Below are positions 63,726-64,000 of a DNA stretch of 64,000 nucleotides, one piece after another. Numbering within the stretch: the first letter of the stretch is position 1; every line of letters starts with the position of its first letter. Both the position numbers and the translations under genes were made by a program. The stretch is from contig CAJFCV020000001.1 in NCBI GenBank assembly GCA_904066235.2, positions 6,572,001 through 6,636,000 of the forward strand, written 5' to 3'. This DNA comes from Bursaphelenchus xylophilus. Lineage: Eukaryota > Nematoda > Chromadorea > Rhabditida > Aphelenchoididae. The notes beneath the pieces were generated by a model. That model had not been told where the DNA came from and searched no databases. It saw only the letters and a program-made list of their open reading frames with translations.

Positions 63726-64000
63726 CTATAAGGCCGGCTTTCGTTTTGAGGTAATTTCTGGAGGGATTCTGGGGCATTCACTCTGAAAATATTTGTTACG
63801 TATTACTCAATTGGGCTTCGCTTACATTTTCATTGTACAATCTCTGCCATTTACTAACATTGGTTTTGTAAAACTCCATTTTTTTGCACCACTCGCGTTG
63901 AATAGCATGGAATTGCGCGATCGTCTTAGGTTGAGAACAGTCAGCTAAAAATTAAGCTCACAATTAATTGTCAGGGTTTTAAAGAGGAACATACCATCAT
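63726..64000 (-). CDS. Partial minus-strand gene at the window edge, unidentified
   Basis: Two complete 3' exons and the edge of a first exon. The exon at about 63949-63826 encodes DCSQPKTIAQFHAIQREWCK and KTNVSKWQRLYNEN. The last encodes SECPRIPPEITSKRKPAL and stops at 63726. The edge exon reads ATGATGG then GTATGT, so the gene may start right at the border (MMA...) or continue outside. Small, basic, no family recognised. Its stop is 58 bp from that of the convergent IleRS gene. Confidence 0.55.

Overview
The window reads as nuclear DNA of a nematode. It has intron-dense genes with very short introns (many 32-50 nt), AT-rich non-coding DNA, nematode-type gene families (NLP-8-type neuropeptide precursor, NHR-23 receptor, TAX-2-type channel, short telomerase) and tight operon-like gene spacing. 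Splice acceptors are mostly TTTTAG or TTTAAG rather than the TTTCAG typical of Caenorhabditis, so a species outside that genus is likely. From memory, many of the recognised genes (atp-1, sin-3, eif-3.E, trt-1, nhr-23, tax-2, nlp-8, src-1, bre-4, nola-3) lie on C. elegans chromosome I, so this may be part of the matching ancestral chromosome. I could not check that.

Layout. 1-3.6 kb: a repeat-rich stretch with an 861-bp foldback element inside a fragmentary minus-strand gene, two further inverted repeats and two tandem repeats. 3.6-10.5 kb: an ABCB9/HAF-type transporter (-), a C-type lectin (-) and a Na+/H+ exchanger (+). 10.5-13 kb: intergenic repeats with a decayed Tc1/mariner-like fragment. 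13-17.4 kb: mitochondrial ATP synthase alpha (+) and a leucine-rich-repeat protein (+). 17.6-23.7 kb: two src-1-like tyrosine kinases (-) flanking MOCS2A (+) and the splicing factor SMNDC1 (-). 24-27.6 kb: USP39 (-) and TRAPPC12 (+), divergent. 27.7-35.4 kb: beta-1,4-(N-acetyl)galactosaminyltransferase (-), ceramide kinase (-), OSER1-like protein (+). 35.4-41.8 kb: SIN3 (-) and eIF3e (+), divergent. 42-46.2 kb: telomerase reverse transcriptase (+). 46.7-50 kb: NHR-23/ROR (-). 51-58 kb: galaxin-like secreted protein (-), TAX-2 CNG channel (-), NLP-8 precursor (+), Ly6-like protein (-). 59.2-63.7 kb: a compact plus-strand cluster of NOP10, a small membrane protein, PSMG3-like chaperone and mitochondrial IleRS. 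The window ends in a partial minus-strand gene.

Most genes are housekeeping and unrelated in function. Gene-expression machinery is well represented (NOP10, USP39, SMNDC1, eIF3e, IleRS, SIN3). The accessory content is almost entirely non-autonomous inverted-repeat transposons sitting in introns. The most striking is a near-perfect palindrome of about 500-bp arms, nested in a 2-kb Harbinger-like element that fills one intron of the telomerase gene. The other notable structure is the end-to-end gene cluster at 59-63.7 kb, where neighbouring reading frames are 2 nt apart or overlap.
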